A DNA stretch of 64,000 bases from positions 1-64,000 of the forward strand of contig JAFZQX010000044.1 in NCBI GenBank assembly GCA_017620205.1. Reading direction: 5' to 3'. Positions 60,919-64,000 of the stretch are shown piece after piece. How positions within the stretch are numbered: position 1 is the first letter of the stretch; every line of letters starts with the position of its first letter. The DNA comes from Clostridia bacterium. Its GTDB lineage: Bacteria > Bacillota > Clostridia > UMGS1883 > UMGS1540. A model generated the notes under the pieces. It saw nothing but the letters and a program-made list of their open reading frames with translations. It did not search any database and had not been told where the DNA came from. A program made the translations under genes and the position numbers.

Positions 60919-63900
60919 ATGCCTGCAAACTATCAGGAATATATGCGACACGCCGATGAAGTGGCTTTGACATTAACTAGAAGCCAACAGAATTGGACGG
61001 CTTTTTTAACTACTGCCGCAAGGCTGTATAAATATCCCTATCACGAACAGCTTATGATCTATTCACAACGCCCCGAAGCGACAGCTTGTGCCGAGTTTGA
61101 TGTTTGGAATACACGAATGGGACGGTATATAAAGCGAGGTTCAAAGGGTATTTTTCTATCTGACGGTAAAAATGCAAGATATGTTTTCGATGTATCCGAT
61201 ACAGGTACAAGGGACAGAAACAGACCGTTCAATCTTTGGGAGTATAAAAACGAATATGAACCTGTTATCAGCAAAATGCTGAATGATAAATATAACGCCG
61301 AAGGCAGCGGAATTTACGATCAGCTTTCGGACGCTGTTAAAAAATCCGCAAAAGAATATTGGACGGACAACCGAAAAAATATTCTTGACATCGTTGTAAA
61401 TTCTTTTTTAGAGGATTATGATGAATACAACATCGAGGTTGAATTTGTTGAAGCCGTAAATGTGAGTGTCACATACGCTGTATTATCAAGATGCGGTCTT
61501 GAACCCGACGACTATTTTGAACACGAGGATTTTCTGACTGTATTTGATTTTAATACGGAGGACACTATTGCAGAGCTTGGTACGGCAACAAGCAAAATCA
61601 ACCAAAAAATCCTACGGGATATAGAACTCACAATCAAAAATTTTGAGCGAGCAAGGCTTGCGGAAAGGAACGATGAAAATGACAGAACTGACTTACACGA
61701 AACACGGGGACTATTACCTACCGAACCTGACCTATCCCGAAACGACACCGACCTACGGCAAGTACGGAATGATGCGGGAGGAATACTTGAAGGAACACAA
61801 GACGGGACTTTGGAACAGACTGATACTCCACGCAGAATTAGTACCGCACCTGAACGAGATCGACAAGACGGCGAGAGAGAGGATAGAAGCGATGATGCCG
61901 AAGCTGATGAAATCGGCGGGCGTGACAGAACAGCTCAAACAGACCGACCAAATGAAATGGGTGGGCTTGATGAACAGTTGCAAGGCACAAGCGGAGGAAA
62001 TAATACTCAAAGAGCTAATATACAATTAAGCCTGTTCCCTACGGAAGAAGAACAATTTAATATTATTGATGAAGCGGAGAGTAATAGCGAATTACCCTTC
62101 GCTTTTTCTATATCCGAAACAGATTTTGATAACCTTTTAAGGCTTGGCAGTAATACGCATAATGCCCGAATGATAATTGTATCGGAATTTAGCAAAAATA
62201 AGCCGTTACAGGAAAAAGCAGACTTTTTAAAAACGGTTTTTCACGGCGGTTTCGGTATCAAAGGCGAAATAGACGATTTTACAGCGTGGTATTCTGACGA
62301 CGGTATTCTAACAAACAGAGGAACAACCGCAAGATACTCAAATAACGCAGAGGTTCATTCGTGGGAAAAGGCAGCAGAGCGAATAGATTTTCTCTTGCAA
62401 AACGGTCAGTTTGCAAGCAATGTTGAGCTTGCAGAAGCAGGCGGCTATGAGAGAACAAAAATTGCAGAAAAACTTTGGGACTTGCACCGTGATTTAAGTG
62501 ACGAGGCAAAGGGCTTGGGGTATCTTAAAGTATTAAATCGTGATAAATTTTTGGGTTTTCCCGATGAAACAGCAGAGATTGCCGAAAACTTAAAATCACC
62601 TGAGTTCAGAGCGAATGTTGAAACAGAGCTTGCAAGCCTTATTAAAGATTATGAAACAGATAAAAGTCTTATCCGTTTTAAGTATCATAAACCAAATGAG
62701 CTTTTAAAGAATTTACAGGAATTATCCGTTCCGAGAGCCCAATATTCTTCCGATATTGCAGAAATTGCCGATGTTCCGACCTTTATAACAGATGATGAAA
62801 TAGATGAAAACTTTTGCAGAGGAAGCTCCGTTCAAGGCGGTAAAGGGCGTATTTACGCATACTTTAACGAAAATCATACTATTTCGGAACAAGCAAAATT
62901 TCTCAAAGACGAATACGGTATCGGCGGCAGCTCCCACGCTCTTTCTCGCTCAAATGGAAGTTCACAAGACCATAGTGCAAAAGGTATCAGCTTCAAAAAA
63001 ACAGGCTGTACCGAAATACAAATGTCTTGGAATACTGTCGCAAAGCGTATTGATAATCTCATAAAAAACAATAGATATTTCACACAACAGGAAAAGGAAG
63101 AATATGAGGAAATTCAAAGAGCAAGAGCTTTTGATGGAATATATGACTCATATAATTCTGTTAAAGAGTTTCACCCTTCCGATATTGTGCTGTTTCAGGT
63201 TGGCGATTTCTTTGAAATATTCGGTGAGGATGCGACAAAAGCCGCAGAAATACTTGATTTGCATATTACAAAAAGGGCTGTCCCGAATGTCGGTTCTGTT
63301 GATATGTGCGGTATCCCGTCATTTAAACTCAACGATTATGTAGAAGCATTGCGAGAGCATTATGCCGTAACAATAAATGCCATAGATAGTGAAACCAACG
63401 AGCGTAAAACCTATTCACTACCCAAAATGCTCCCCGATTTACCGGAACAAACAAAAGAGTCTGCGGAGCCTACACCGCAAGAAAGAGAGGATTTTATCCG
63501 TAATTGGAACGGCAATTTGGAAAGCAAACGGCGTGTAAACGAATATATGAGTGTTCACGGCCGAGAGCGTGAAGCTGCCGAGTGGCTTAAAAATGAATAC
63601 GGACAGGAAAGATTTATCATAAGCGGTGACGGACTTATTACCACAGAATTATCTTGGACGGTAGTACAGAGAACGGTAGTACAAATGGTACTGCAAGACA
63701 CTTTCCTTTCAGATGAAGAAAGAGAAATACCGGAGTATGAACCAAAGCAGGAAATTGTCGAGGAAAACTTTGATAATGAGTATTCCGACGATGAGCTTGC
63801 GAGCATTTATGGCGATGATACAAGCGAAAGCCAAAGACAAATCGAGGAAGAAATGTCAGAACTATCCTCCGAAAATGAAAACACACCACAAGCAGATGAC

Positions 63901-64000
63901 TATTCTCAATATATCGGCAGAGAGATTGAAGTTGATGACAGACGGTTTATAGTTGACCGCATCAATGACCTGTTTGAAACCGTAAGCCTCCGTGATATTA
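60919..64000 (+). CDS. Large ICE helicase/LtrC-like protein, 3' partial, with MutS-like segment
   Basis: ATG 60919 behind AAAGGAG opens a frame without a stop to the window end (1027 codons). The N terminus (SQQNWTAFLTTAARLYKYPYHEQLMIYSQRPEATACAEFDVW) is typical of the very large helicase/LtrC-like proteins of Tn1549-type elements. Residues about 240-380 are a low-complexity Asp/Arg/Gly linker that also encodes TnpV in another frame. Residues about 752-785 (HPSDIVLFQVGDFFEIFGEDATKAAEILDL) resemble the mismatch-binding domain I of MutS. The C-terminal part starts a second domain (SQYIGREIEVDDRRFIVDRI). Helicase or methylase motifs would lie further right and cannot be checked. Confidence 0.8.
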   Translation, partial: MPANYQEYMRHADEVALTLTRSQQNWTAFLTTAARLYKYPYHEQLMIYSQRPEATACAEFDVWNTRMGRYIKRGSKGIFLSDGKNARYVFDVSDTGTRDRNRPFNLWEYKNEYEPVISKMLNDKYNAEGSGIYDQLSDAVKKSAKEYWTDNRKNILDIVVNSFLEDYDEYNIEVEFVEAVNVSVTYAVLSRCGLEPDDYFEHEDFLTVFDFNTEDTIAELGTATSKINQKILRDIELTIKNFERARLAERNDENDRTDLHETRGLLPTEPDLSRNDTDLRQVRNDAGGILEGTQDGTLEQTDTPRRISTAPERDRQDGEREDRSDDAEADEIGGRDRTAQTDRPNEMGGLDEQLQGTSGGNNTQRANIQLSLFPTEEEQFNIIDEAESNSELPFAFSISETDFDNLLRLGSNTHNARMIIVSEFSKNKPLQEKADFLKTVFHGGFGIKGEIDDFTAWYSDDGILTNRGTTARYSNNAEVHSWEKAAERIDFLLQNGQFASNVELAEAGGYERTKIAEKLWDLHRDLSDEAKGLGYLKVLNRDKFLGFPDETAEIAENLKSPEFRANVETELASLIKDYETDKSLIRFKYHKPNELLKNLQELSVPRAQYSSDIAEIADVPTFITDDEIDENFCRGSSVQGGKGRIYAYFNENHTISEQAKFLKDEYGIGGSSHALSRSNGSSQDHSAKGISFKKTGCTEIQMSWNTVAKRIDNLIKNNRYFTQQEKEEYEEIQRARAFDGIYDSYNSVKEFHPSDIVLFQVGDFFEIFGEDATKAAEILDLHITKRAVPNVGSVDMCGIPSFKLNDYVEALREHYAVTINAIDSETNERKTYSLPKMLPDLPEQTKESAEPTPQEREDFIRNWNGNLESKRRVNEYMSVHGREREAAEWLKNEYGQERFIISGDGLITTELSWTVVQRTVVQMVLQDTFLSDEEREIPEYEPKQEIVEENFDNEYSDDELASIYGDDTSESQRQIEEEMSELSSENENTPQADDYSQYIGREIEVDDRRFIVDRINDLFETVSLRDI
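61679..62029 (+). CDS. tnpV: TnpV-like protein encoded inside the helicase frame
   Basis: A 116-residue frame lies wholly inside the large ORF, shifted by +1. Its sequence (MTELTYTKHGDYYLPNLTYP at the start; GKYGMMREEYLKEHKTGLWNRL; LNEIDKTARERIEAMM; MKWVGLMNSCKAQAEEIILKELIYN) follows the TnpV family, a small protein encoded by many Tn1549-type elements. AAAGGA (61664-61669) lies 9 bases before ATG 61679; an in-frame ATG is also present at 61673. The host frame in this stretch is a low-complexity linker, which fits overprinting. Function of TnpV is unknown. Confidence 0.82.
   Translation: MTELTYTKHGDYYLPNLTYPETTPTYGKYGMMREEYLKEHKTGLWNRLILHAELVPHLNEIDKTARERIEAMMPKLMKSAGVTEQLKQTDQMKWVGLMNSCKAQAEEIILKELIYN

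Larger units (their letters stand above)
37282..64000 (+). mobile_element. Tn1549/CD1100-type integrative conjugative element, left part
   Basis: From the rpsI terminator to the window end every recognisable gene is a conjugation, replication or accessory gene of this ICE type: RepA-like, ParB, DUF3846, PcfB, VirD4, Maff2, VirB6-like, PrgI, VirB4, NlpC/P60, DUF4315, DUF4366, TopB, ArdC-like, TTRAP-like, helicase-like and TnpV. All are on the + strand and closely spaced. Relaxase, cargo genes, xis and int of this element are not in view, so it continues to the right. Confidence 0.88.

Overview
The window looks like a gut-type, anaerobic Bacillota of class Clostridia. The support is moderate-to-low GC, strong AGGAGG-type ribosome binding sites, TTG and GTG starts, a cobalamin methionine synthase whose activation domain is a separate gene, and integrative conjugative element (ICE) genes of the Tn916/Tn1549 type. 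No rRNA or tRNA gene was seen, so the genus cannot be named.

Region 1 (1-28.2 kb) is a carbohydrate-utilisation island read entirely on the + strand. It starts inside a secreted beta-helix protein and an unsaturated glucuronyl hydrolase (GH88). A tight six-gene operon follows (4.06-10.26 kb: Gfo/Idh/MocA oxidoreductase, TIM-family protein, YjbQ-family protein, sugar isomerase, FGGY kinase, amidohydrolase) whose substrate I cannot name. Then come an M20 amidohydrolase, a domain-permuted GH3, a GH29 fucosidase, a complete unsaturated-uronate route (KduI, KduD, KdgK, Eda), a polysaccharide deacetylase, L-fucose isomerase, a serine hydrolase, a NagB-ROK kinase fusion, a nucleotidyltransferase, a NahK-like kinase and NagA. 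Together they suggest use of glycans containing uronic acid, fucose and GlcNAc (glycosaminoglycans, mucin, or fucosylated plant or microbial polymers). Gaps in the island hold gene remnants and a family of related hairpins with covarying stems, five of them packed into about 600 bp at 22.9-23.5 kb.

Region 2 (about 28.5-31.3 kb) is an ICE recombination module without conjugation genes: a sigma-70 region 4-like regulator, a long structured leader, an excisionase and a tyrosine integrase. Region 3 (31.3-37.25 kb) is core chromosome: ychF, metF, the MetH activation domain, metH, rplM and rpsI.

Region 4 (about 37.3 kb to the window end) is the left part of a second, larger ICE of the Tn1549/CD1100 type. 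It has a membrane diguanylate cyclase, replication initiator, ParB, a giant S-layer-anchored cysteine-repeat protein, PcfB, VirD4, Maff2, a VirB6-like protein, PrgI, VirB4, an NlpC/P60 hydrolase, DUF4315/DUF4366 proteins, topoisomerase III, an ArdC-like protein, and a large protein running off the window end. A complete TnpV gene lies inside that last reading frame in another frame. Relaxase and integrase of this element must lie further right.
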